From SHZI01 sp032122615 (GTDB lineage: Bacteria > Pseudomonadota > Gammaproteobacteria > Steroidobacterales > GCA-2729495), in NCBI GenBank assembly GCA_032122615.1, contig JAQBGF010000181.1, forward strand, positions 1-17,345: a DNA stretch of 17,345 bases, written 5' to 3'. The translations under genes and the position numbers were made by a program. Positions 7,931 to 17,255 of this stretch are shown piece by piece; the stretch's first letter is position 1, and every line of letters begins with the position of its first letter. A model generated the notes under the pieces. It had not been told where the DNA came from, searched no databases, and was given only the letters and a program-made list of their open reading frames with translations.

Positions 7931-8338
7931 TTGGCAGACCAGGCTTACTCCATCCAGCAGCTGTCCCGTGAGTTCGAGGTGACGCCCCGGGCGTTGCGCT
8001 TCTACGAGGACAAGGGGCTGCTTACGCCCGCCCGGCGGGGCACGACCCGGCTGTACTCCGACCGCGACCGGATCCGGCTGCGGCTGGCCTTGAGAGGGAA
8101 AAGGCTGGGCTTCTCGCTCGAGGAATGCCGGGAAATCATCGACATGTACGATCCGCGGCAGCCGAGTGGGGCGCGCCAGCTCCTGCGCCTGTGCGACAAG
8201 ATTCGCGAGCACCGCTCGGAACTCCTGCAGAAGCTGCGGGACATCGAGGCGACGATGGTCATGATGGACGAGGTCGAGGCGAAGTGTTTCGCGGAACTGA
8301 TGCAGATTGACGTTAAGGTCAGAAAGGCCAGCCAGTGA
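7931..8338 (+). CDS. liuR: MerR-family regulator LiuR of the isovalerate/leucine operon
   Basis: The 135-residue protein has a MerR winged-helix domain (residues 5-75), including the signature RALRFYEDKGLL (20-31), and a C-terminal dimerisation helix (about 85-120). The cysteine-rich metal-sensing loop of CueR or MerR is absent. Size, sequence style and position directly ahead of isovaleryl-CoA dehydrogenase fit LiuR, which controls leucine and isovalerate catabolism in gamma- and betaproteobacteria. The start is TTG at 7931, supported by GAGG about 9 bases upstream and by the length of homologues; no usable ATG exists in this region. The stop codon overlaps the GTG of liuA. The 18-bp dyad upstream is its likely binding site. 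The effector is presumably an acyl-CoA of the pathway (inference). Confidence 0.88.
   Translation: MADQAYSIQQLSREFEVTPRALRFYEDKGLLTPARRGTTRLYSDRDRIRLRLALRGKRLGFSLEECREIIDMYDPRQPSGARQLLRLCDKIREHRSELLQKLRDIEATMVMMDEVEAKCFAELMQIDVKVRKASQ
8307..8322. promoter_or_regulatory. Degenerate second LiuR-like site inside the end of liuR
   Basis: TTGACGTTAAGGTCAG matches the core of the upstream palindrome (TTGACGT-N2-ACGTCAA) at 12 of 14 arm positions and lies 12 bases before the liuA start codon. It sits within liuR coding sequence (Q-I-D-V-K-V-R), so the resemblance could be chance. If bound, it could tune transcription entering liuA. Confidence 0.3.
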
Positions 8339-9507
8339 GCGCCGCGACACAGGACTTCCTCGACTTTGGCTTTGACGACAGCGCGACGCTTCTTCGCGAC
8401 ACCGTGCGGGAATTTGCCGCCAGCGAGATCGCGCCGCGCGCCGCGGAGATCGACGCGTCGAACCAGTTCCCGCACGAACTCTGGCAGCGGATGGGCTCGG
8501 TTGGGTTGCTGGGGATCACGGTTGAACCCGAGTACGGCGGCGCGGGCATGGGCTATCTCGAGCACGTGCTGGCGATGGAGGAGATCAGCCGCGCGTCGGC
8601 TTCGGTGGGCCTGAGCTACGGCGCGCATTCCAACCTGTGCGTGAACCAGCTGAGCCGCAATGGCAGCGAGGCGCAAAAGCGCCGTTACCTGCCGAAGCTG
8701 GTCAGCGGTGAGCACGTCGGGGCGCTCGCGATGAGCGAGCCAAACTCCGGCTCCGACGTGGTCAGCATGAAGCTGAAAGCCGAGCAGCGTGGTGACAGCT
8801 ACGTGTTAAACGGCACCAAGATGTGGATCACCAACGGCCCCGAAGCGGATGTCGTGATTGTCTACGCGCGGACGGAGCCGGATGCGGGGGCGAGGGGCAT
8901 TAGCGCCTTCCTGGTCGAGAAGGGCTATCCCGGTTACTCGACGGCGCAAAAGCTCGACAAGCTTGGCATGCGGGGCTCGAACACCTGCGAGCTGGTGTTT
9001 CGCGACTGCCAGGTGCCCGCCGAAAACCTCGTCGGTACGCGCAACGAGGGCGTGCGTGTGCTGATGAGCGGCCTCGATTACGAGCGGCTGGTTCTTAGCG
9101 GGGGTCCGCTCGGCATCATGCAGGCCTGCCTGGATGCCGTGCTGCCCTACGTGCACGAGCGCCGGCAGTTCGGCCAGCCGATCGGCGAGTTCCAGTTGAT
9201 CCAGGGCAAGCTCGCCGACATGTACACCACGCTGAACGCCTGCCGGGCCTATGTGTACGCGGTCGCGCGAGCGGCCGACGCCGGCAGGACTACGCGCCAG
9301 GACGCGGCGGGCGCCATTCTCTATTCATCCGAGCGGGCCACGCAGATGGCGCTGGATGCCATCCAGATTCTCGGGGGTAACGGCTATATCAACGAGTATC
9401 CGGTGGGCCGCCTGCTGCGCGACGCGAAGCTTTACGAGATTGGCGCCGGCACCTCGGAAATTCGCCGGATGCTGATCGGGCGCGAACTGTTCAACGCCAC
9501 TGCCTGA
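8335..9507 (+). CDS. liuA: Isovaleryl-CoA dehydrogenase
   Basis: This FAD enzyme oxidises isovaleryl-CoA to 3-methylcrotonyl-CoA in leucine breakdown and passes electrons to ETF. It is an acyl-CoA dehydrogenase of 390 residues with LAMSEPNSGSD (131-141) and WITNG (164-168). The diagnostic feature is the catalytic base at E250 within GLDYERLVLSGGPLG, the position used by isovaleryl-CoA dehydrogenases, while the place where most other family members have the base reads YEIGAGTSEIRR with no Glu at the critical spot. The GTG start overlaps the liuR stop (GTGA), so expression is coupled to the regulator. The 29 bases to the next gene contain a GGGAG ribosome-binding site for it. Confidence 0.93.
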   Translation: MSAATQDFLDFGFDDSATLLRDTVREFAASEIAPRAAEIDASNQFPHELWQRMGSVGLLGITVEPEYGGAGMGYLEHVLAMEEISRASASVGLSYGAHSNLCVNQLSRNGSEAQKRRYLPKLVSGEHVGALAMSEPNSGSDVVSMKLKAEQRGDSYVLNGTKMWITNGPEADVVIVYARTEPDAGARGISAFLVEKGYPGYSTAQKLDKLGMRGSNTCELVFRDCQVPAENLVGTRNEGVRVLMSGLDYERLVLSGGPLGIMQACLDAVLPYVHERRQFGQPIGEFQLIQGKLADMYTTLNACRAYVYAVARAADAGRTTRQDAAGAILYSSERATQMALDAIQILGGNGYINEYPVGRLLRDAKLYEIGAGTSEIRRMLIGRELFNATA

Positions 9508-9536
9508 TCGCCAGGCACTCGCTACGGGAGCAACTG

Positions 9537-9992
9537 ATGGCCGGCCGCTATTTCGAGGAATTCCAGGTGGGCCAGGCCTTTGCCCACGACATTCATCGCA
9601 CGGTGACCGAGACCGACAACGTGCTGATCACCACGCTGACCCACAACCCGGCCGCGCTGCACCTTGATGCCGAGTATTGTGCCGGCACGGAGTTCGGCCG
9701 GGTGCTGGTCAACAGCTGTTTTACGTTGGGCCTGATGGTGGGTGTTTCGGTCCACGACACCACCCATCGCACTGCCATCGCCAACCTGGGCTGGGATGAG
9801 GTGCGGTTTCCCAGGCCGGTGTTCGTCGGCGACACGCTGCGCATCGAAACTGAAGTTCACGCGTTGCGCGAGAGCAAATCGCGACCCAACGCCGGCATCG
9901 TCACCTTCATCCACCGCGCCTTCAATCAGCGCAACGAGGAAGTCGCCAGCTGCAAGCGCCAGGCGCTGATGCACAAGCGGCCTGCCGCATGA
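9537..9992 (+). CDS. MaoC-fold enoyl-CoA hydratase, predicted methylglutaconyl-/itaconyl-CoA hydratase
   Basis: The 151-residue protein is a single hot-dog (MaoC) domain: YFEEFQVGQAF at the start, then ITTLTHNPAALHLD (31-44) at the hydratase active-site position and FGRVLVNS (53-60). The classic GDxNPxH signature of (R)-specific hydratases is altered (THNPAALH), with the Asp position occupied by His; related changes are familiar in mesaconyl/itaconyl-type hydratases. It sits between isovaleryl-CoA dehydrogenase and a CitE-like lyase, the order seen in M. tuberculosis (Rv2500c-Rv2499c-Rv2498c). It probably hydrates 3-methylglutaconyl-CoA in place of LiuC, or itaconyl-/mesaconyl-CoA. The fold is clear; the substrate is inferred. 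It overlaps the next gene by 4 bases. Confidence 0.85.
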   Translation: MAGRYFEEFQVGQAFAHDIHRTVTETDNVLITTLTHNPAALHLDAEYCAGTEFGRVLVNSCFTLGLMVGVSVHDTTHRTAIANLGWDEVRFPRPVFVGDTLRIETEVHALRESKSRPNAGIVTFIHRAFNQRNEEVASCKRQALMHKRPAA

Positions 9993-10863
9993 TTCCGCGC
10001 AGCTGGCTGTTCGTGCCCGGCGACAGCGAGCGCAAGCTGGCCCGCGCGCTGGCCACCGGCGCCGATGCCCTGATTCTTGATCTCGAGGACGCCGTTGTGC
10101 CGGAACGCAAGGCGCTGGCGCGGGAGATGACGGCGGCGTTTTTGGCGGCGAATCGTCCGTCCGGAGGCCGGGCCTCGTCGCCGGCCGTGTGGGTGCGGGT
10201 CAATCCGGTGTCGTCGGGACTGATGCCTGATGATCTGGCGGCCGTGCTGCCGGGCAGGCCAGCCGGGATTGTCCTGCCCAAGCCGGATTCGATTGCCGAT
10301 GTGCAGGCGCTGGATCGTGCGCTCGGCAAATTCGAGAAATCCTCGCCGGATCGCGCGCCAACGCCGATCGTGGCCATCGTCACCGAGACGGCGCTGGCGG
10401 TGACCAACCTGCACGGCTACGCCCGCCCGCCGGAGCGGTTGCTGGCGCTGACCTGGGGTGGCGAGGACCTGTCGGCGGAACTCGGTGCGCTATGCAATCG
10501 CGATGCGGACGGCGAGTTCCGGTTCACCTACCAGATGGTTCGCGGCCTGTGCCAGATCGCCGCCGCTGCGTCGGGCCGACCGGCCATTGAAACAGTCTCA
10601 CTCGACTTCCGGGATGAGGCGGCGCTGTCGCGGCGTGCCGCGCGCGCTGTCGAAGACGGCTTCAGCGGCATGCTGGCGATCCATCCGGCGCAGGTCCCGA
10701 TCATCAATGCCGCCTTCACGCCGACGGCGCAGCAGCTTGAGTTCGCACGCCGGGTACTGGCTGCTTTCGAAGCGGCCCCTGGTGCCGGCGCCGTGCAACT
10801 GGACGGCCGCATGCTCGACCGGCCGCACCAGGTGCAGGCGCGGCGAGTCCTGGAGCGGGCGCG

Positions 10864-10867
<4 letters not shown>
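9989..10867 (+). CDS. CitE-like beta-hydroxyacyl-CoA lyase (HpcH/HpaI family), predicted HMG-CoA/citramalyl-CoA lyase
   Basis: The 292-residue TIM-barrel CoA-ester lyase opens with RSWLFVPGDS. It shows ILDLEDAV (29-36), the CoA/substrate arginine R70 in WVRVN, the magnesium ligand E133 (VTETAL), D160 in WGGEDL and IHPAQVPI (231-238). Family members are citrate lyase beta, malyl-CoA and citramalyl-CoA lyases. Beside MaoC, isovaleryl-CoA dehydrogenase and methylcrotonyl-CoA carboxylase genes it most resembles the Rv2498c-type lyase, reported to cleave (R)-HMG-CoA and (S)-citramalyl-CoA. It would then stand in for LiuE, yielding acetyl-CoA and acetoacetate. No citrate lyase alpha or gamma genes are nearby, so a citrate role is unlikely. 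ATGA overlaps join it to both neighbours. Confidence 0.88.
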
Positions 10868-12452
<1,585 letters not shown>

Positions 12453-12453
<1 letters not shown>

Positions 12454-14357
12454 TGTTCAGCAAGATCCTGGTTGCGAACCGCGGTGAGATCGCCTGCCGC
12501 GTGATCCGGACGGCGCGGCGCCTGGGTGTGGCCACGGTCGCGGTGTATTCCAGCGCCGATGCCAACGCCCTGCATGTGCAGCTGGCCGACGAAGCGGTCG
12601 CCATTGGCGCGGCACCGGCCCGCGAAAGTTACCTGAACGCGGCGGCACTCCTCAACGCGGCCCGGCGCACGGGCGCCGAAGCCATCCATCCCGGCTACGG
12701 GTTCCTGTCGGAGAACGCCGACTTTGCGGCCGCCTGCGCGTCGGCGGGTTTCGTCTTCATCGGCCCCCCCGTCGAGGCGATTCGCGCGATGGGGAGCAAG
12801 AGTGCCGCCAAGTCGCTGATGGCAGCAGCGGGCATCCCCGTCGTGCCGGGCTACCACGGCGACGGGCAGTCCGAAGAGAAGCTGGCGACCGGGGCGGCAC
12901 GCATTGGCTACCCGGTGCTGCTGAAGGCGGTGGCGGGTGGCGGCGGCAAGGGCATGCGCATCGTCAACGCACCGGGAGACCTGGCAGCGAGTCTCGCCTC
13001 AGCCCGGCGTGAGGCCCGTGCCGCTTTCGGCGACGAACGAATGCTGGTGGAGAAATACCTCCGGCACTCCCGTCACCTGGAGGTGCAGGTCTTCGGCGAC
13101 AGTCATGGCCAGTTGGTGCACCTCTACGAACGGGACTGCTCAATCCCGCGCCGCCACCAGAAGGTGGTGGAGGAGGCGCCGGCGCCCGGCCTGTCGGCGG
13201 AACAGCGCAGCGCGCTGGGCCGCCTGGCCGTCGACGCGGCGCGGGCGGTGCACTACACCGGCGCCGGTACCATCGAGTTCATCGCTGATGCGGACGGCCA
13301 GTGCTTCTTTATGGAAATGAACACCCGGCTGCAGGTGGAGCACCCGGTGACGGAATTTATCACCGGGCTGGACCTGGTCGAGTGGCAGTTGCGGGTGGCG
13401 GCCGGCGAGCGCTTGCCGCTCTCCCAGGAGCAGATCAGTGTGTGTGGGCACGCGATCGAGGTGCGGCTGTGTGCTGAAGACCCGGAGCGTGACTTTCTGC
13501 CGGCTTCAGGCCCGCTGCGCCACCTGAAGTTCCCGGCGGCGGGGCGCGATGTGCGCGTTGATACGGGCGTGCAGGCCGGCGACGCGGTCACGATTCACTA
13601 CGACTCGCTGCTCGCGAAACTGATTGTGCACGGCGCTGATCGCGCGGCGGCTGTGCAGCGCATGCAGGCCGCGCTTCGGGAGACCGAAGTGGTTGGCGTC
13701 CGCACGAATCGCGACTTCCTGGCTGCGCTGGCGGCGCACCCGTCGTTTGCAGCCGGCGCGGTGGATACGGGATTTATCGCACGGCACCAGGCGGAACTCG
13801 CGGCGCCCGCGGCGCCCGTGGACGATGCGGCCGATATCGCTGCCCTTGCCGTCCTTCTTGAGCAGCACGCGGCCGCGGCGCGAGCCGCCGCCGCGTCTGC
13901 CGATCCGCATTCGCCCTGGCACGACACCGGCGGCTGGTGGCTCAATGCGCCGCCGGCCAGTTCCGTGGCTGTGTCCGGCGTACTGGCGGACAGTGGCCAG
14001 GTGCTGATCGCAACCGTGCACGGGCGACAGCGGCGCATCACGGTCATTCGCGATGGCGATGTACTCACGCTACTGGAGAACGGCCACTGTTCTCGTTTGC
14101 CGCACCCGGATGGCGCCAGAAGCAGGGCAGGGCGAGCGGTCGTCAGCGGGGGCTTTAGCGCGCCCATGCCGGGGCGCGTCGTGGCGGTGCACACCAGGCC
14201 CGGCGCCCGGGTGAAGCGCGGCGAGGTGCTGCTGGTGCTGGAGGCGATGAAGATGGAGCACGCCATCACGGCGCCGGCCGACGGCGTGGTCAGCCGTGTG
14301 CACTTTGCGGCGGGTGATCTGGTGGACGAAGGTGTTGAACTGCTGGCTCTGGAGTAG
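12453..14357 (+). CDS. liuD: Methylcrotonyl-CoA carboxylase biotin-carrying (alpha) subunit
   Basis: LiuD carboxylates its own biotin with ATP and bicarbonate and supplies LiuB. I place the start at the ATG at 12453 (MFSKILVANRGEIACRV), giving 634 residues; the frame is open further upstream but that segment lies in liuB and looks non-coding. The biotin carboxylase region (about 1-445) has the ATP-grasp glycine loop GGGGKGM (162-168) and EMNTRLQVEHPVTE (288-301). After a less conserved linker, the C-terminal carrier domain has EAMKMEH, with the biotinylated lysine at K600. The TAG stop codon belongs to the left arm of the REP-like repeat at 14354. The gene ends the liu operon; no classic terminator is seen apart from that inverted repeat. 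Confidence 0.95.
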
Positions 14358-14436
14358 GAGCGGCTTCAGCCGCGACCTCAGCCGCGACTCTTACTGGCCG
14401 TCAGAGAGTCAGTGTCGCGGCTGAAGCCGCTCCTAC
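14354..14436. repeat. REP-like inverted repeat between convergent liuD and mltF
   Basis: Two perfect 23-base arms (14354-14376 and 14414-14436, beginning GTAGGAGCGGCTTCAGCC) face each other across 37 bases. Inside are a second partial copy of the arm end (TCAGCCGCGAC at 14378-14388) and a nested GACTCT/AGAGTC pair (14386-14391, 14405-14410). The motif is the 'GTAGGAGCGG' type of REP element known from Pseudomonas and Xanthomonadaceae, often mobilised by RAYT transposases; none is encoded here. It may also serve as a two-way transcription stop for liuD and mltF. It supplies the liuD stop codon and the last residues of MltF. Confidence 0.85.
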
Positions 14437-15847
14437 CCGTGTTGCCCCGATCCGCCGTCACCGGCGCGTCGCCGGGCTGACCCGGTTCCTGGTAATCCTC
14501 CGGGCCGTCCTCGAGCCAGACGAGAATGTCGTAGTAGTTGCGGATGTTGCTCACGTAAAGGCGCGTTTCGCGGCCACGCGCGTATCCCCAGCGGGCTTGT
14601 GTGTACCAGCGTTGCTCCATGAGCAGTGGCAGCGTTTCCTTGACGTCCACCCACCGGTTCGGGTTGCCGCCGCGAACCTTGGTGAGTGCGCGCGCGTCGA
14701 GCAAGTGGCCATAGCCCATGTTGTAGGCCGCCAGCGCCATCCAGATGCGATCCTGGTCGGGGATATCCGGCGACAGCTTGGCGACCCGCTGCTTCATCCG
14801 CCAGAGGTACTTCGAGCCACCGACGATGCTCTGGCCCGCGTTTGCCGCATTCTCGACGCCCATCATTGAGGCCGTCGACGGCGTCAGCATCATGATGCCC
14901 TGGGCGCCCTTCGGCGAAATGGCCGCGGGATCCCAGTGGCTTTCCTGGTAACCCACGGCGGCGATCAGCCGCCAGTCCAGATCGGCGCGCTTCGCGGCGG
15001 CCATGAAGTTTTTCCGGTAGCGCGGCAGCAGTTGCTGGTAGTCGCGCAGGAATTTCTGCGTGCCGGCGTAGTCGAAGGTGTTTTTGTGGCCGTAGTAGCG
15101 GTCCATCACGTGCGCCAGTTGCCCGGATGCGCGCACTTCGGCGAGGTAAGCCGCTGCCGCGTCGATCAGGCTGCGATCGCCCCGGCGCTGGAAGGCCCAG
15201 GCAATCGCATCGCCTTCTGTCAGGTTGAACGCGACGCGCAGTTCCGGGTGAAAGCGCTGGAAGATCGTGAACAGATTCGAGTCCACAACCGTGTAGTCGG
15301 CCTCGCCGCGGGCCACGCGATTCAGCAGCTCGCCAGCGTCTGCGGAAGGGTCCTCGGTCCAGACCAGGCCCGGAACCGTCCCGCGCGCGGCAGTCAATGT
15401 CTCGACGTAGCTCGACTGGGCGACCACTTCCAGTCGCTTGCCCAACAGGTCAGCGGGGGAGCGCGGGCGTTTTCGTCCCTGGTGATAAACGAGCCGCTGG
15501 CTGACCTGCTGGTACGGAGGGCCAAAGGCCACGCGCCGGGCGCGTTCGGTGGTGACGGTGAGTCCCGCCGCCGCCAGGTGGGCCCGACCCGCCTCGACGT
15601 CCGACAACAGGTCGCCAAAGCGTTTGACCTCCACCAGTTTGAGTCTGACCCCGAGGTGATCGGCGAAGCCGCGCACGAGGTCGTAGTCCGGTCCCTCGGG
15701 TCCGGCCTGGCCAATGAAATAGGTAATCGGGCTATTGCGGGTGACGACCCGCAATTCACCGAGTGCCCGGACTTCTTCCAGGAGAGTCGGCTGGACCCCG
15801 CAGGTGGTGAGCAGGGCACCGAGCAATATGATGAGTACGTGTCTCAT
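14378..15847 (-). CDS. mltF: Membrane-bound lytic murein transglycosylase F
   Basis: The 489-residue protein (E. coli MltF about 518) begins with a hydrophobic export signal ending LLTTC (C16), a lipobox-like site with an atypical Thr before the Cys. A periplasmic solute-binding-like (SBP_bac_3) regulatory domain spans about residues 28-255 (GELRVVTRNSPITYF, VEAGRAHLAAAGLT, GRAH/GEADYTVVDS). A lytic transglycosylase domain follows (about 275-450) with the catalytic Glu302 in GYQESHWDP, then GAQGIMMLTPSTA and AAYNMGYGH. It cleaves peptidoglycan, forming 1,6-anhydro-muropeptides at the outer membrane. The last 17 or so residues (GRSGFSRDTDSLTASKSRG region) are encoded by the REP-like repeat and are probably not ancestral. 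The ATG at 15847 has only a weak ribosome-binding site. Confidence 0.94.
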   Translation of the reverse strand: MRHVLIILLGALLTTCGVQPTLLEEVRALGELRVVTRNSPITYFIGQAGPEGPDYDLVRGFADHLGVRLKLVEVKRFGDLLSDVEAGRAHLAAAGLTVTTERARRVAFGPPYQQVSQRLVYHQGRKRPRSPADLLGKRLEVVAQSSYVETLTAARGTVPGLVWTEDPSADAGELLNRVARGEADYTVVDSNLFTIFQRFHPELRVAFNLTEGDAIAWAFQRRGDRSLIDAAAAYLAEVRASGQLAHVMDRYYGHKNTFDYAGTQKFLRDYQQLLPRYRKNFMAAAKRADLDWRLIAAVGYQESHWDPAAISPKGAQGIMMLTPSTASMMGVENAANAGQSIVGGSKYLWRMKQRVAKLSPDIPDQDRIWMALAAYNMGYGHLLDARALTKVRGGNPNRWVDVKETLPLLMEQRWYTQARWGYARGRETRLYVSNIRNYYDILVWLEDGPEDYQEPGQPGDAPVTADRGNTGRSGFSRDTDSLTASKSRG

Positions 15848-15934
15848 AGGTCAGTGGCTTTGGGTTTGCACCCTCCGTCATGGCCGTTCAGAGGCGGGTG
15901 CACCGTAGCACGCTGCTTTCGGGCCACTCCAGAT

Positions 15935-15961
15935 GGCGAGTCTCCGTTTGCAGAGATCGCC
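15935..15961. other. Imperfect hairpin in the mltF / 16059 intergenic region
   Basis: GGCGA-g-TCTC pairs with GAGA-TCGCC around an 8-base loop, a 9-bp stem with one bulged G, followed by TTATGTTTG on the plus strand. The tract of T is poor, and no gene reads into it from the left, so it is more likely a leader or operator structure of mltF (which starts at 15847 on the minus strand) than a terminator. The rest of 15848-16058 is AT-richer than the surroundings and holds an isolated TATACT (16009-16014) without a matching -35. Confidence 0.25.
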
Positions 15962-16058
15962 TTATGTTTGAAATGAGTAGAAACAGCAGCTTACAATATT
16001 AACCTTCGTATACTGTCAAGTCGCAGCCGGGTGCGGACTTCGGCTAAGGTAACAGCCC

Positions 16059-16394
16059 ATGACAGCACCGAGCCACGCCGCAACCACCCCCGTCATTCCC
16101 CAGACCTGGCGCACCCGCTGCCGGGCTGCCGGCATCGATCCCGCCGAGGTGGAAATGGTGTCCGGGCGGTACCGAGCGTACCGGAATTTCATGGCCTCGC
16201 GAGGCGGTGGGCTGACCCTCGACGAGTGGTTCCGCTTCTACCGGCAGGAGAAGCAGTCCGAAAGTCCTGACCAGACCGGCGGCGTGGTGAGCGGTTGCTC
16301 GGCCACCGGCGAGGCTGTCGAGCAGAACGTGCTGACCAGCCCGGCCGCCTTCCTGGCCGCGCTCAAGGATCAGTTGGGTTCTGGATCAGCTTAA
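16059..16394 (+). CDS. Hypothetical protein, 111 residues
   Basis: I do not recognise this family. The frame starts at ATG 16059, with a weak AAGG upstream, and ends at TAA 16394. The middle (about residues 17-68) looks like a compact helical unit, with WRTRCRAAGIDPAEVEMVSG, RYRAYRNFMASRGGG and LTLDEWFRFYRQEKQ; the C-terminal part is Ser/Gly/Ala-rich with SPAAFLAALKDQLG. There is no signal peptide or membrane segment. An AT-rich stretch with a possible -10 (TATACT, 16009-16014) lies 45 bases upstream. Codon use (third-position G/C) matches neighbouring genes and supports coding. Single-gene unit between divergent mltF and tRNA-Ser. Confidence 0.65.
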   Translation: MTAPSHAATTPVIPQTWRTRCRAAGIDPAEVEMVSGRYRAYRNFMASRGGGLTLDEWFRFYRQEKQSESPDQTGGVVSGCSATGEAVEQNVLTSPAAFLAALKDQLGSGSA

Positions 16395-16430
16395 GGCGTC
16401 GCCCGACGCGCATCGTCCGGCCTGACTCTC

Positions 16431-16436
16431 TATAAT
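16431..16436 (+). promoter_or_regulatory. Probable -10 box of the tRNA-Ser promoter
   Basis: A perfect TATAAT is followed by a GC-rich stretch (CCGCCTC) before the tRNA, the discriminator style of stringently controlled stable RNA promoters. Initiation would fall near 16443, four bases before the mature 5' end. No good -35 is visible at 16-18 bases; the best is CGCATC at 16409. Confidence 0.55.
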
Positions 16437-16446
16437 CCGCCTCGCC

Positions 16447-16536
16447 GGAGGGATGCCGGAGCGGCTAAACGGCCCTGACTCGAAATCAGTGGAAGGCTAA
16501 CGCCTTACGGGGGTTCGAATCCCTCTCCCTCCGCCA
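16447..16536 (+). tRNA. tRNA-Ser(CGA)
   Basis: The 90 bases fold as a class II tRNA. The acceptor stem pairs GGAGGGA (16447-16453) with TCCCTCC (16526-16532), then discriminator G and encoded CCA (16534-16536). The anticodon loop CTCGAAA (16479-16485) presents anticodon CGA at 16481-16483, reading UCG serine codons. A long variable arm (GGAAGGCTAACGCCTTAC region) and a T-loop GGTTCGAATCC are present, as expected for serine tRNA. Confidence 0.97.
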
Positions 16537-16566
16537 ATTCGGCATTCGGCATTCGGCGTCTCGCCG
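16537..16566 (+). repeat. Triple ATTCGGC repeat and short hairpin after tRNA-Ser
   Basis: Directly after the CCA, ATTCGGC occurs three times in tandem (16537-16543, 16544-16550, 16551-16557). The last copy runs into a hairpin CGGCG-TCT-CGCCG (16554-16566). A run of four T follows only at 16577-16580, so this is at best a poor intrinsic terminator for the tRNA. Tandem repeats beside a tRNA 3' end can also mark an old integration junction. Confidence 0.5.
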
Positions 16567-16583
16567 AGCTTCTCAGTTTTGGG

Positions 16584-16613
16584 TTGCCAAGTAAGTAAGT
16601 AGTCACTTACAAT
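16584..16613 (+). promoter_or_regulatory. Promoter of the TetR gene with internal operator palindrome
   Basis: TTGCCA (16584-16589) and TACAAT (16608-16613) are spaced by 18 bases. Between and overlapping them lies GTAAGT-AGTC-ACTTAC (16595-16610), preceded by a further GTAAGT-phase repeat (AAGTAAGTAAGT). An inverted repeat covering the spacer and -10 is the usual place for a self-repressing TetR operator. Initiation would fall at about 16620, essentially on the GTG start codon. Confidence 0.62.
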
Positions 16614-16619
16614 CCAGGC

Positions 16620-17255
16620 GTGGAGACGCAGACGCCTCGAAAACCTTCCCTGGAGCGGCGGGAGGAGATCGCGGCGGCGGCCCTTCGCCTCATCGGAGAG
16701 CGCGGTCGAACGGCGCTGACGACGGCTAATCTGGCCGCAGAGCTCGGGCTGTCGTCGGGCGCCTTGTTCCGTCACTTCGCGACCCTTGACGATGTGCTTC
16801 GGGCGGCGGTCGAGCTCGGCCTTCAGAGAATCGAGGCGACGTTTCCTGACGAAACGCTTCCGCCACTCGAACGGCTCCTCGCGCTGGCGAGACGACGGGT
16901 GGAAGTCATTGGCGGCGATTCCGGACTCGCGTGGCTCGTGCGCTCCGACGAGGTGCACCTCACCCTTCCCGCGGACGCGCTCGCCGAGCTGCGTCGCCTC
17001 GTGGCACGCTCGAAGCGTTTTCTGCTAGACGCGATTCGGGAAGGCGCTGCCGAAGGGACCATTCGTGACGACATCGAGCCTGAGATTCTTCTCGTTCCCG
17101 TGACAGGAACGATCCACACCCTGATCGGAATGCCCGGCATTCATCGATCTTCGAGAAAGACTCGTGGCATCGAGCCAGAGCGCGTTTTCTCAGCACTCGC
17201 GTTACTGCTCGCGCCCAGGACAAAGAAAAGGAGAACGCATCATGTTGAGAAGTGA
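16620..17255 (+). CDS. TetR/AcrR-family transcriptional regulator
   Basis: The 211-residue protein has the N-terminal TetR helix-turn-helix (about 14-58: RREEIAAAALRLI, then LTTANLAAELGLSSGALFRHFATLDDVL), followed by an all-helical ligand/dimer domain. Pro/Leu-rich segments there (TLPPLERLLALARRR, LPADALAELRRLV) do not identify a ligand. Its start is GTG at 16620: no ATG occurs near, and the HTH begins soon after, so there is little freedom; the predicted transcription start coincides with it, giving a leaderless message. It ends 14 bases after the start of the next, overlapping frame (17242). Judging from that neighbour, it may respond to nitrosative or metal stress, but this is a guess from context. 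Confidence 0.88.
   Translation: METQTPRKPSLERREEIAAAALRLIGERGRTALTTANLAAELGLSSGALFRHFATLDDVLRAAVELGLQRIEATFPDETLPPLERLLALARRRVEVIGGDSGLAWLVRSDEVHLTLPADALAELRRLVARSKRFLLDAIREGAAEGTIRDDIEPEILLVPVTGTIHTLIGMPGIHRSSRKTRGIEPERVFSALALLLAPRTKKRRTHHVEK

Noticed and set aside
15991..16014. TTACAA...TATACT as a promoter for the 111-residue gene
   Set aside because: The spacer is only 12 bases, and no other -35 is found at 16-18 bases from TATACT.
16497..16958. A minus-strand frame ending GGGRGIRTPVRR
   Set aside because: Its end is the antisense translation of tRNA-Ser, a well-known annotation artefact, and the rest is antisense to the TetR gene.
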